Shown piece by piece: positions 1 to 8,231 of a stretch of 35,638 bases of DNA (position 1 is the first letter of the stretch; every line of letters starts with the position of its first letter). The DNA is from JBHGBM01 sp041946965 (GTDB lineage: Bacteria > Acidobacteriota > Terriglobia > Bryobacterales > Bryobacteraceae), in assembly GCA_041946965.1 (NCBI GenBank), contig JBHGBM010000098.1, forward strand, positions 1 through 35,638, in the 5' to 3' direction. Position numbers and translations under genes: made by a program. The notes below the pieces were generated by a model. It was not told the DNA's origin. It did no database searches and saw only the letters and a list, made by a program, of their open reading frames with translations.

Positions 1-1
1 C

Positions 2-2410
2 TCGGCGCTCAACCACCCCAATATCGTCACCATTTACGACATCGCCTCTGACGCCGGCACGGACTTCATCGCCATGGAGTACGTGGCGGGCAAGACGCTG
101 GACCAGGTGATTCCGCGCAAGGGCATGCGGCTCAACGAAGCGCTGAAGATCGCGGTGCAGATCGCGGACGCGCTCACGCGCGCGCACGGAGCGGGGATCG
201 TTCACCGCGATCTGAAACCGGCCAACGTCATGGTGAACGAGCACGGCCTGGTGAAGGTGCTGGACTTCGGCCTGGCGAAACTCACCGAGCATGGCGTTTC
301 GGACGGCGAGTCGACAGCCACGATCCGCGCGCAGACCGGAGAGGGCGCCATTGTCGGCACTGCGGCCTACATGTCGCCCGAGCAGGCCCAGGGACAACCG
401 GTGGACGCCCGCTCCGATGTCTTCAGTTTCGGGGCGGTGCTGTACGAGATGATCACCGGGCAGCGCGCGTTCCAGGGCGACTCCAAGATGTCCACGCTGG
501 CGGCGGTGCTGCAACAGGAACCGCCTCCGCTCGCATCCGGGGTACCGCACGACGTGGCGAAGTTGATCGGCCGCTGCCTGCGCAAGGCGCCCGAGCGCCG
601 TTACCAGCACATGGACGACGTAAACGTCGCCTTGCAGGAACTGCGGGAGGAGTCGGAGAGCGGCAGTCTGGCGGGCGCCGCGCCGCTGCGTCCGCGCAGC
701 CGCTGGATTCCAGCGTTGGCCGGCGGCGGGGTGCTGGCGGCCGCGCTGGCCGCCGGCGCGTGGTTGTACTTTCGTGCCGGTGCACCTCCTCCGGGCGCCG
801 GCCTGAAGGTGACGCCGCTCACGAGCCTGCCCGGTGAAGAGACCCAGCCCTCGATTTCCCCGGACGGGAACCTGGTGGCTTTCGTCTGGCGCAACGCCGA
901 GGACTCCGGAGTCTACCTCCAGCAGATCGGCGGCGGCCCGCCTTTACGGCTCTCGGCGGGCCGCGCCCTGCATCCGGTCTTCTCTCCCGATGGCCGGCAG
1001 ATCGCGTTCGTGCGCGGCACCGCCGCGAAAATGGACGTGGTGGTCGTGCCTTCGCTGGGTGGAATGGAGAGGACCGTGTGGAGCGGCAGGTACGAACCCC
1101 CCTTTCTCAGCCGCCCGTTCCTCGGCTGGACTCCGGAAGGCAGGAGCCTGGTGGTCCTGGGCGAGAAGCGGCGCCTGCTGGTCCCCGTCGAGTCCGGCGC
1201 CGAAGTGGAGTTGAAGGTCCCGGGCGCGGCTTCGGAGTTGTTATTGCCCGGGGGCGTCTGGTACGAACCATCCACCCGGCAGGCCGTTTTTCACCGCGCC
1301 ATAGGTTATGAGGATGGGGACCTGTTCCTGGCCCGGTACGGCGGCGACTACCAGTTGCAGGGCGAGCCGCGGCGGCTCACCAACGACAACCGCCTGATTC
1401 TAGGCGTCACGCACCACCCGGAGCGCGGCATTGTGTTTTCCTCAAACCGCGGTGGAAGCCGCGGGCTGTGGGCGGTTCGACCGGGCTCGGAGCCCGAGAA
1501 ACTCCCGTTCGGGGACAACGGGCATTACCCGGCTTACTCGGCGGCGGCGCACCGGCTGGTGTACGCGGAACTCCTCATGGACACGAACCTCTGGCGCGTT
1601 CCGCTCAATCCCGCGGGTGTGCCTGTCCAAACCCATTTTTCCACGCGGGTGGAGGGATATCCCGACATCTCGCCCGACGGGAAGAGGATTGTATTCGCTT
1701 CCGACCGGACCGGCAATTGGGAGATCTGGGTGTCGGACCCGGATGGCTCCAAGGCCGTCCAGTTGACAAACATGGCCGGGGCGCGCACGATTCATCCGCG
1801 ATTCTCACCGGACGGCCAGCAAGTGGTTTTCGACGCGGTGCTGGACGCCTCACACCGCGATCTGCATCTCGTGGGCTCCAGCGGCGGCCGGGTGCGCCGG
1901 TTGACCGCGGAAAGCCAGAATTTCCGCGCCAGTTTCTCGCCGGACGGAAAGTGGCTCTGCTTTACCTCCACGCGCAGCGGGCGCACCGAGATCTGGAAGA
2001 TGCCGGCGGCGGGCGGACCGGCTGTGCAGTTGACTCATAGCGGCCCGCGGGAAGGGTACTTCTCCGGCGACGGCAAGCTGGTCTATTTTGTGCAGTTCGG
2101 AAAGCGGGGGGTCTGGAGCGTGCCGGCCGAGGGCGGTCCCGAATCGCAGGTGTGCGGAAGCGGCTCGCTCGATGGCTTCGCGGTAAGCCGGCGCGGAATC
2201 TACACACTGGAACGATCCGGGGAGGCCGCGCCGTCAATCGACCTCTTCGACTTTGCCACGCGCCAGACCCGCAAGCTGGTTTCGCTCCCGCACTCCGGGA
2301 CGAAACGTCCGCCCCAGACGCTGGCGGTCTCACCGGATGGCACTTGGGCGGTGTATGCCCAGGAGGACCAGGTCAGCGGGGACCTCATGCTGGTGGAGAA
2401 CTTCCGCTGA
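2..2410 (+). CDS. Ser/Thr protein kinase with TolB-like propeller (5' truncated)
   Basis: The gene is open from the first bases of the window, so the Gly-rich loop and ATP-anchoring lysine lie outside. What remains starts in the kinase N-lobe (LNHPNIVTIYDI, then hinge MEYV at 74). Counting from the Met at 74, the catalytic loop HRDLKPAN is at about 44-51, DFG at 64-66 and the SPEQA activation-segment end at 101-105. These are all intact, so this is an active Hanks-type kinase as far as can be seen. A hydrophobic segment at about 211-233 should cross the inner membrane. The rest is a beta-propeller of SPDG-type TolB/WD40-like repeats, presumably outside the cytoplasm. This kinase-TM-propeller layout is common in Acidobacteriota; the propeller ligand is unknown. 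It converges on the fucosidase gene with a 20-base gap. Confidence 0.93.
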   Translation, partial: SALNHPNIVTIYDIASDAGTDFIAMEYVAGKTLDQVIPRKGMRLNEALKIAVQIADALTRAHGAGIVHRDLKPANVMVNEHGLVKVLDFGLAKLTEHGVSDGESTATIRAQTGEGAIVGTAAYMSPEQAQGQPVDARSDVFSFGAVLYEMITGQRAFQGDSKMSTLAAVLQQEPPPLASGVPHDVAKLIGRCLRKAPERRYQHMDDVNVALQELREESESGSLAGAAPLRPRSRWIPALAGGGVLAAALAAGAWLYFRAGAPPPGAGLKVTPLTSLPGEETQPSISPDGNLVAFVWRNAEDSGVYLQQIGGGPPLRLSAGRALHPVFSPDGRQIAFVRGTAAKMDVVVVPSLGGMERTVWSGRYEPPFLSRPFLGWTPEGRSLVVLGEKRRLLVPVESGAEVELKVPGAASELLLPGGVWYEPSTRQAVFHRAIGYEDGDLFLARYGGDYQLQGEPRRLTNDNRLILGVTHHPERGIVFSSNRGGSRGLWAVRPGSEPEKLPFGDNGHYPAYSAAAHRLVYAELLMDTNLWRVPLNPAGVPVQTHFSTRVEGYPDISPDGKRIVFASDRTGNWEIWVSDPDGSKAVQLTNMAGARTIHPRFSPDGQQVVFDAVLDASHRDLHLVGSSGGRVRRLTAESQNFRASFSPDGKWLCFTSTRSGRTEIWKMPAAGGPAVQLTHSGPREGYFSGDGKLVYFVQFGKRGVWSVPAEGGPESQVCGSGSLDGFAVSRRGIYTLERSGEAAPSIDLFDFATRQTRKLVSLPHSGTKRPPQTLAVSPDGTWAVYAQEDQVSGDLMLVENFR

Positions 2411-2430
2411 CCGGCCGGCGGTGAATCGCC

Positions 2431-3726
2431 CTACGCCTGGAACCGCTTCCGTTCCTTCCGCACGCGGTCCAGGTCCTGGCGCGGCTCGCCGTCGCATTCG
2501 ATGGCGATCACCGTGACCGGGTCGTCGGGCGGCGTTGCGGGCAGGCCGGTGAATTTCACGCGCCACTCGTCTTGTGTGAACTTCAGCGGCTTGCCGGAGG
2601 CGTAAAGCTTCGCCGAGAGCACCTTGTTCCGCAAGCCGCCGAGCGAGACGCTCTCTCCCGGCCAGAAGTGCACGTGCATGTAAAGCGTGTTGCCCTTGCG
2701 CGTGAAGCCGGCGAAGAGCGAGCCGCCGACCTGGCAGCGTTCGGTGTCGTAGATGGTGGGGCCGTTGCGCTCCATCCACTTGCCGACGGCGCCCAGGATG
2801 CGCACCGATTCGAGCGGGATCGAGCCGTCGCCGGTGGGGCCGATGTTCAGCAGGTAATTGCCTCCGCCGCGGGCGCAGGTGGCCAGGTTGCGGACGATCG
2901 TCTTGGGCGTTTTCCAGTCGTCGTCGGCGCGGTGGTAGCCCCAGCTTCCGTTCATGGTCATGCAGGCTTCCCAGGCGCGTCCGGCGGCTTCGGCCTGGAT
3001 GCGCTGTTCGGGCGTGGAGAAGTCGCCGGGAATCTTGTTGCGGTTGTTGACGATGATGTCCGGCTGGAGCTTGAACACCATCTCGTTCATCTTTTCCGAT
3101 TCCCAGCCGGCGGCATCGAGCGGCCACGCCACGTCGTACCAGAGGATGTCGATCTTGCCGTAGTTGGTGAGCAATTCGCGGATCTGCCCGTGAATGTAGT
3201 CGACGAAACGGCGGCGCGCGGCCTCGTCGTTGGCGCAGCGGGCGCCGTCGGGATGGTGCCAGTCCATGAGCGAGTAGTAGAAGCCGACCCGCAGGCCTTC
3301 GGCGCGCGCGGCATCCACGTACTCCCTGACGAGGTCGCGGCCGCAGGCCTGCTTGGGCGCGCAGTAGTTGGTGAGTGCGCTGTTGAAGAGGCAGAAGCCC
3401 TCGTGATGCTTGGTGGTCATCACCATGTACTTCTGCCCGGCCTGCCGGGCCAGCCTGGCCCACGCGCGGGCGGCGTTGGGCTTGGGGACGAAGCGCTTGG
3501 CGAGTTGTTCGTACTCATCGACCGGAATGCCTTCGCGCTCCATGACCCACTCGTGCCGGCCGAGCACGGAGTAGAGCCCCCAGTGGATGAACATGCCGAA
3601 ACGGGCTTCGTGCCACCATTTCATGCGGCGGGCGCGGTCGGCGTCGCCGGCCTGCGCCGCGGCCAGCGCGGGGGTGGCGCCCATCACGGCCAGCATGCGG
3701 CGGCGGGAAACATCGGTGCGGAACAT
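2431..3726 (-). CDS. Alpha-L-fucosidase, GH29, Tat-exported
   Basis: The product (431 aa) hydrolyses terminal alpha-L-fucose from glycans. The N-terminus SRRRMLAVMG followed by an Ala-rich stretch is a Tat-type signal, so export is expected. GH29 hallmarks are WWHEARFGMFIHWG (37-50), TTKHHEGF (104-111), FYYSLMDWHHPDG (149-161) and ILWYDVAWP (194-202). By analogy with the LWNDMGWP motif of the Thermotoga enzyme, D198 should be the nucleophile. The ATG at 3726 is preferred to a TTG six bases upstream. TAGCAT at 3739-3734 would place the transcript start about one base before this ATG. It follows pgl by 30 bases on the same strand, so it may also be read through from zwf-opcA-pgl. Substrate linkage cannot be told from sequence. 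Confidence 0.92.
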   Translation of the reverse strand: MFRTDVSRRRMLAVMGATPALAAAQAGDADRARRMKWWHEARFGMFIHWGLYSVLGRHEWVMEREGIPVDEYEQLAKRFVPKPNAARAWARLARQAGQKYMVMTTKHHEGFCLFNSALTNYCAPKQACGRDLVREYVDAARAEGLRVGFYYSLMDWHHPDGARCANDEAARRRFVDYIHGQIRELLTNYGKIDILWYDVAWPLDAAGWESEKMNEMVFKLQPDIIVNNRNKIPGDFSTPEQRIQAEAAGRAWEACMTMNGSWGYHRADDDWKTPKTIVRNLATCARGGGNYLLNIGPTGDGSIPLESVRILGAVGKWMERNGPTIYDTERCQVGGSLFAGFTRKGNTLYMHVHFWPGESVSLGGLRNKVLSAKLYASGKPLKFTQDEWRVKFTGLPATPPDDPVTVIAIECDGEPRQDLDRVRKERKRFQA

Positions 3727-3756
3727 GCCCAATATGCTATCAGGTGCCGGGGCGGA

Positions 3757-4482
3757 TCAGTCCATCAGCGCGGCGGCCGCGTCATCGAGGAACCAGGCCA
3801 CGCGGCGCGAGTGGTGGGAGGCCATCTGGGCGGGATAGCGGCTGGCATCGTACTCCCCTTTGAAAACGTTGCGCACGGCTTCCGCTTTCTCTTCGCCGGT
3901 GACGAGGAAGACCGTGTGGCGGGCGGCCATAATGACGCCGGGCAGCAGCGTGACACGCCACTGCTTCTGCTGTTCGGCAAAGAGCGCGGCGGCGATGCGT
4001 TCGCGGTCCTCGATCAGCGGGCTGCCGGGAAAGAGGCTGGCGGTATGCGCGTCCGTCCCCATGCCGAGCTGCATCACGTCGAAATGCGGGAGCCCGCCCG
4101 GTTCCAGATTAAAGAAATCCTGAATCTCCTGTACGTAGCGCCGGGCGGCGTGTTCGGGGTGGAGCTCGCCGTCGATGCGATGCACCTGGCGCTGGGGGAT
4201 GTGCGCGGGCCGGATCAGGTGCTCCTCGGCAAGCCGGTAATTGCTTTGCGGGTCGGAGGGCGGCACGCACCGCTCGTCCACCCAGAAGATGTGGATGCGG
4301 TTCCACGGCAACCGGGCGCCAGCCAGGTTCCGAAAGAGACGCACCGGGGAAGTTCCCCCGGAAAGCGCCAGCGAGGCGCATTCCTGGCCGGCGACGGCCT
4401 CCTCCAGCAGCGCGGCGATGTGGTGCCCGCAAGCCTCGGCCGCCTCGTCAGGCCCGGGATAGGTGTGCCATCGGACGCTCAT
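3757..4482 (-). CDS. pgl: 6-phosphogluconolactonase
   Basis: The 241-aa cytosolic enzyme hydrolyses 6-phosphogluconolactone, the second step of the oxidative pentose phosphate pathway. Family motifs are SGGTSP (41-46), FWVDERCVP (66-74) and the SNYRLAEEHL helix (80-89), with length normal for the DevB/Pgl family. The reading frame stays open far upstream. The start at 4482 is chosen because MSVRWHTYPG opens a typical Pgl N-terminus and because this ATG overlaps the opcA stop in the form ATGA, a sign of translational coupling. It is the third gene of a zwf-opcA-pgl unit. Confidence 0.95.
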   Translation of the reverse strand: MSVRWHTYPGPDEAAEACGHHIAALLEEAVAGQECASLALSGGTSPVRLFRNLAGARLPWNRIHIFWVDERCVPPSDPQSNYRLAEEHLIRPAHIPQRQVHRIDGELHPEHAARRYVQEIQDFFNLEPGGLPHFDVMQLGMGTDAHTASLFPGSPLIEDRERIAAALFAEQQKQWRVTLLPGVIMAARHTVFLVTGEEKAEAVRNVFKGEYDASRYPAQMASHHSRRVAWFLDDAAAALMD

Positions 4483-5417
4483 TCTGTATGAAGATACATC
4501 AGGCGGAGGGCGGCTTCCAGTGTTTTTTCGAAGACCGGGTCGCGGCTGGCGATGCCCAGTTCCTCCCGCAGGAGAAGATACTCCGAGGGCGCCGGCAGGG
4601 AGGTGCGCTGCGCACCGGAAGGCGTGAGGATTTCCGCGCAGCCGTCCCCGCCCGCGGTGATGGAAAACTCGAGCCCCGGACCGAGGAGCGCCACCCGCCG
4701 CAGTTGCGGATCGGGATCTTCGAAAACCACGCGGGCATCCGGCACGGACTCCAGCAGCCAAGCAGCCAAATACCAGGACGCCGCGCCGGCGCGGGTGATC
4801 CGCAGCTCGTTCACACGCGGCAGTTGTTCCAGGTGCGCGCGGTTCTCGAACATCTGGGAGACGAGCGCGCGCCAGCGGGTAAGGCGCGTCCAGGCGAGGT
4901 CGGCCAGAACGGGGCCGACGCGCGCGCGTTCCCGCATCAGCCGCAACCCGCCGGGCAGCGGACCGGAATCGGCGATGACCTTGGCGGCGAGGGCGGAAAG
5001 CGCCTCGTAATGCGGCGAAGCGAACAGGCGCGGGTTGCGGAACCAGAGCATCACGGGGAGGTCCGGCGCGGCCAGCGGCAGCAGAAAGGCGGGCAGATCG
5101 GGGAGCGCGGCTTCGGAGGTTTCGATCTCGATCCGCTCGCAGCAGATCTGGCGGCGCTGGCCGAAGGGCCTGCGGCAATCGGCGGAGACGCGGGCCTCGA
5201 AGGCGGGCGGGCCGGCGGCGGCCACGCGCACCACGATGGCGCGGGCCGGGTGCTCGGGCATGAGCGCGGCGAGCGTATCGTTCACTTCCTCGCCGTGGTC
5301 GAACACGATGAGGGTCATGGCGCAGGCACGCAGCACGCCATCGGAGCCGCCTTCGTGGCCCGCTCCCAGATCCTGCCAGAGGCGGGCGAGATCACGCAGA
5401 ATGCCATCGGGGCTCAT
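4479..5417 (-). CDS. opcA: Glucose-6-phosphate dehydrogenase assembly protein OpcA
   Basis: This 312-aa protein belongs to the OpcA family, first described in cyanobacteria, where it activates glucose-6-phosphate dehydrogenase and links it to thioredoxin control. Recognisable parts are the hydrophobic LPVMLWFRNP strand in the middle and DLAWTRLTRWRALVSQMFE in the second half, both typical of the family. It lies between zwf and pgl and overlaps each by four bases (ATGA at both junctions), which matches the usual zwf-opcA(-pgl) order and supports the call. Whether redox control operates in this organism cannot be judged; the conserved regulatory cysteines of the cyanobacterial protein were not aligned here. 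Confidence 0.88.
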   Translation of the reverse strand: MSPDGILRDLARLWQDLGAGHEGGSDGVLRACAMTLIVFDHGEEVNDTLAALMPEHPARAIVVRVAAAGPPAFEARVSADCRRPFGQRRQICCERIEIETSEAALPDLPAFLLPLAAPDLPVMLWFRNPRLFASPHYEALSALAAKVIADSGPLPGGLRLMRERARVGPVLADLAWTRLTRWRALVSQMFENRAHLEQLPRVNELRITRAGAASWYLAAWLLESVPDARVVFEDPDPQLRRVALLGPGLEFSITAGGDGCAEILTPSGAQRTSLPAPSEYLLLREELGIASRDPVFEKTLEAALRLMYLHTE

Positions 5418-6883
5418 GGGCGCCTCCAGGCGTGGCCGCGGCGCGCGAGCATCTCGTCCGCCGCCGCCGGGCCCCAGGCGCCGGCGGCGTAATTAGGAAA
5501 CTGGAAAGAGGCGGCGTCCCAGGCCCGGCGGATAGGGTCCACCACGGCCCAGCTTGCCTCCACCATGTCCTGGCGCGTGTAGAGCGTGGGGTCGCCCGTG
5601 AGCGCGTCCAGCAGCAGCGTTTCATAAGCGGAGGGAGAGCGCTCGCCGAAGCTCGTGCCGTAGTTGAAATCCATGGAGACCGGCCGCAGTTGCATGCCGG
5701 CGCCGGGCTGCTTGGAAACGAATTTCAGCGAAATGCCTTCCTCGGGCTGGATGCGCAGGATCAGCCGGTTCGGGCTGGTGTCGCCGCTGAAAAGGTGCAG
5801 CGGGGCGGCATTGAACTCGATGGCGATTTCGGTGACCTTCTTGGGGAGGCGCTTGCCCGCGCGCAGGTAGAACGGCACGCCCGCCCAGCGCCAGTTGTCC
5901 ACGTAGAGGGTGAGGGCCGCGTAGGTCTCAGTTTGCGAATCCGGGGCGATCCCGGGCTCCTCGCGGAAGCCGGGCATGCCGGCGCCCGGACCGTACTGTC
6001 CCGCCACGGCGTCTTCGGGTGCGGGAATCCGTATGGAGCGCAGCAGCTTCGAACGCTCGTCGCGCACGGAGGCGGCGCGGAAGGTGGCGCTCGGCTCCAT
6101 GGCCACGGTGGCCATCACTTGCAGGAGGTGGTTCTGCATCATGTCGCGCAGCGCACCGGCTTCCTGGTAATAGGCGCCGCGCCCTTCCAGGCCGATGGAC
6201 TCCGCCGCCGTGATCTGCACGTGGTTGACGTAGCGGCGGTTCCACAGCGGCTCGAAGATGCCGTTGCCGAAGCGGAAAGCCAGGATGTTCTGCACGGTCT
6301 CCTTGCCGAGATAGTGATCGATGCGGTAGACCTCGGCCTCGTCGAAGACCCGGTGCAGCGTTTCACTGAGACGGCGGGCGCTTTCCAGATCGCGCCCAAA
6401 AGGTTTCTCGACCACCAGGCGGCGCCATCCGGGGCCGCGGTTGAGGCCGGCCGCGCCAAGGCCCAGCGCCACGGTTTCGTACTGGCTGGGCTGGGTGGAG
6501 AGGTAGAACAGGATATTGCCGCTCCGATCGATCTGCTTTAGCCGCGCGGCGATGTTTTCGTACGTCGCCGGGTCGTCCACGTTGCCGGGCGTGTAAAACA
6601 GGCCGCGCGCGAAGGCGTCCCACACGGAAGGGTCGAAAGGGCCGTCCCCGGCGTTCTGCCGGGCGGTTTCGCACAGGCGTTCGCGGAAGGCGTCGTCGGT
6701 GAGCGGGCTGCGGGAGTTGCCGAGCACGGCGAAACCCGCCGAGAGGCGGCGTTCCGAAAAGAGGCGGTAGAGCGCCGGCGCCAGCTTGTGGCGCGTGAGG
6801 TCGCCCGTGGCGCCGAAAATCACGACGGCGAATTCCGGGACGCGCCGCTCGAACCGCAGAGGATCCTGGAAGGGATTCTCCAT
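5414..6883 (-). CDS. zwf: Glucose-6-phosphate 1-dehydrogenase
   Basis: The 489-aa enzyme oxidises glucose 6-phosphate to 6-phosphogluconolactone with NAD(P)+. The nucleotide-binding fingerprint FGATGDLTRHKL is at 23-34, EKPFG at 159-163, and the active-site signature RIDHYLGKETVQNI at 187-200. Length and motif order are normal. It is the first gene of the zwf-opcA-pgl unit, with the fucosidase gene following. Its ATG lies only 20 bases from the ATG of the divergent MFS gene, so the two promoters overlap in the short A/T-rich patch at 6887-6895 and the two units may compete for RNA polymerase. Confidence 0.97.
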   Translation of the reverse strand: MENPFQDPLRFERRVPEFAVVIFGATGDLTRHKLAPALYRLFSERRLSAGFAVLGNSRSPLTDDAFRERLCETARQNAGDGPFDPSVWDAFARGLFYTPGNVDDPATYENIAARLKQIDRSGNILFYLSTQPSQYETVALGLGAAGLNRGPGWRRLVVEKPFGRDLESARRLSETLHRVFDEAEVYRIDHYLGKETVQNILAFRFGNGIFEPLWNRRYVNHVQITAAESIGLEGRGAYYQEAGALRDMMQNHLLQVMATVAMEPSATFRAASVRDERSKLLRSIRIPAPEDAVAGQYGPGAGMPGFREEPGIAPDSQTETYAALTLYVDNWRWAGVPFYLRAGKRLPKKVTEIAIEFNAAPLHLFSGDTSPNRLILRIQPEEGISLKFVSKQPGAGMQLRPVSMDFNYGTSFGERSPSAYETLLLDALTGDPTLYTRQDMVEASWAVVDPIRRAWDAASFQFPNYAAGAWGPAAADEMLARRGHAWRRP

Positions 6884-6888
6884 GTGGA

Positions 6889-6894
6889 TATAAT
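6889..6894 (+). promoter_or_regulatory. -10 hexamer TATAAT for the MFS gene
   Basis: A perfect TATAAT lies nine bases before the ATG at 6904. With standard spacing the transcript would start near 6901, leaving about three bases of leader. Only a weak -35 match (CTGGAA, 6866-6871, 17-base spacer) is visible, and it lies inside zwf. No ribosome-binding site precedes the ATG. Confidence 0.55.
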
Positions 6895-6903
6895 GGCAGA
6901 CTT

Positions 6904-8211
6904 ATGGCGTTCAAATACCGCCATCGAGTGCTGGGAATGCTGTTCCTGCTCTCGATCATCACCTATATCGACCGGGTCTGCATTTCGGTGGCCGGACCGC
7001 GCATGCAGGACGAACTGAAGATGACGCCGGAGCAGTTCGGGTGGGTCATCTGGGCCTTCGCTATCGCGTACGCGGCGTTCGAGATCCCGAGCGGCTGGAT
7101 GGGCGACCGCATCGGCCCGCGCAAGGTGCTGACGCGCATCGTGATATGGTGGTCGGTCTTCACCTCGCTCACGGGCCTGGCGTGGAACTACCTGGTGCTG
7201 CTGCCGATCCGATTCCTTTTCGGCGCAGGCGAGGCGGGCGCTTATCCCAACAGCTCGGCGAGCATCTCGCGGTGGTTCCCCACGGTGGAGCGGGCGCGCG
7301 CGCACGGGCTGGTCTGGATGGCGAGCCGTGTGGGCGGGGCGATTTCACCGTTTCTGGTGATTCCCATCCAGCTCGCCTTCGGCTGGCGGGCGTCGTTTTT
7401 CGCGTTCGGATTCCTGGGCGTGATCTGGGCCGCGGTGTGGTACTGGTGGTATCGCGACCACCCGTCGGAAAAGCCCGCGGTCAGCGCGGAGGAGATCGCC
7501 GAAATCGGCGCGGCGCCGCTGGGAGAGAAGCACAGCCTGCCCTGGGGCATCGCGTTCCGACGCGGCAACCTGTGGGCCATCATGCTGATGTATTTCACGT
7601 ACTGCTACGGCTCCTTCTTCTTCCTCTCCTGGATGCCGACGTACCTGGCCAAGGGGCGCGGGTTCACGGAAAAGGGGCTGATCGCCACCACGGTGCCGTT
7701 CGTCCTGGGGGCGTTGGCGAATTTGGCGGGCGGGTACGTGAGCGACATTCTGGTGCGGAAGATCGGACTCAAGTGGGGCCGCCGCACCGTGGCGATGATC
7801 GGATTGGGCTCCGCCGCGCTGTTCACGGTGGCTACCATCATGACCTCGAACCAGGCGCTCGGGCTGATTTTCCTGGGGCTGAGTTATGCCGGGTCCGACT
7901 TCATGCTGCCGACCGCCTGGGCGGTGTGCCTGGACGTGGGCAAGAAGTACGCCGGTGCGGTGACCGGCACCATGAACTCCGCGGGCCAGGTTGGCTCGTC
8001 GCTCTCCGCCGTGCTGTTTGGATATTTCGTCACGTTCGCGGGCGACTGGCTGCCGCGCTGGGGATTCCCGGTGCAAGCGGGCCTGCGCGATTTCCGCTAT
8101 GACGTGCCGCTGGTGTTCATGACCATCATGCTGGCCGCCAGCGCGCTGCTGTGGCTGAAGATCGACCCGACCGAGGAACTGGCGCCCGCCGCGCGCAAGA
8201 CGGCCGCCTGA
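6904..8211 (+). CDS. MFS transporter, anion:cation symporter (ACS) type
   Basis: The 435-aa inner-membrane carrier has the features of the MFS anion:cation symporter group, whose known members move hexuronates, glucarate, sialic acid or tartrate. The N-terminus ITYIDRVCISVAGP matches the TM1 signature of that group, and MGDRIGPRKVLT is the cytoplasmic loop 2-3 motif. FGAGEAGAYPNSSASISRWFP is the family-specific TM4-5 region. About 12 hydrophobic segments can be followed. It is transcribed divergently from zwf. A sugar-acid substrate would suit the neighbouring carbohydrate genes, but the substrate is inferred only from the family. Confidence 0.9.
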   Translation: MAFKYRHRVLGMLFLLSIITYIDRVCISVAGPRMQDELKMTPEQFGWVIWAFAIAYAAFEIPSGWMGDRIGPRKVLTRIVIWWSVFTSLTGLAWNYLVLLPIRFLFGAGEAGAYPNSSASISRWFPTVERARAHGLVWMASRVGGAISPFLVIPIQLAFGWRASFFAFGFLGVIWAAVWYWWYRDHPSEKPAVSAEEIAEIGAAPLGEKHSLPWGIAFRRGNLWAIMLMYFTYCYGSFFFLSWMPTYLAKGRGFTEKGLIATTVPFVLGALANLAGGYVSDILVRKIGLKWGRRTVAMIGLGSAALFTVATIMTSNQALGLIFLGLSYAGSDFMLPTAWAVCLDVGKKYAGAVTGTMNSAGQVGSSLSAVLFGYFVTFAGDWLPRWGFPVQAGLRDFRYDVPLVFMTIMLAASALLWLKIDPTEELAPAARKTAA

Positions 8212-8231
8212 GTACCGTACACTGGAGTCAG

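Noticed and set aside
4483..5178. N-terminal extension of pgl upstream of 4482
   Set aside because: The frame stays open by chance; the extension is the out-of-frame reading of opcA and shows no Pgl-like sequence. The ATGA overlap at 4482 gives a normal-length enzyme.
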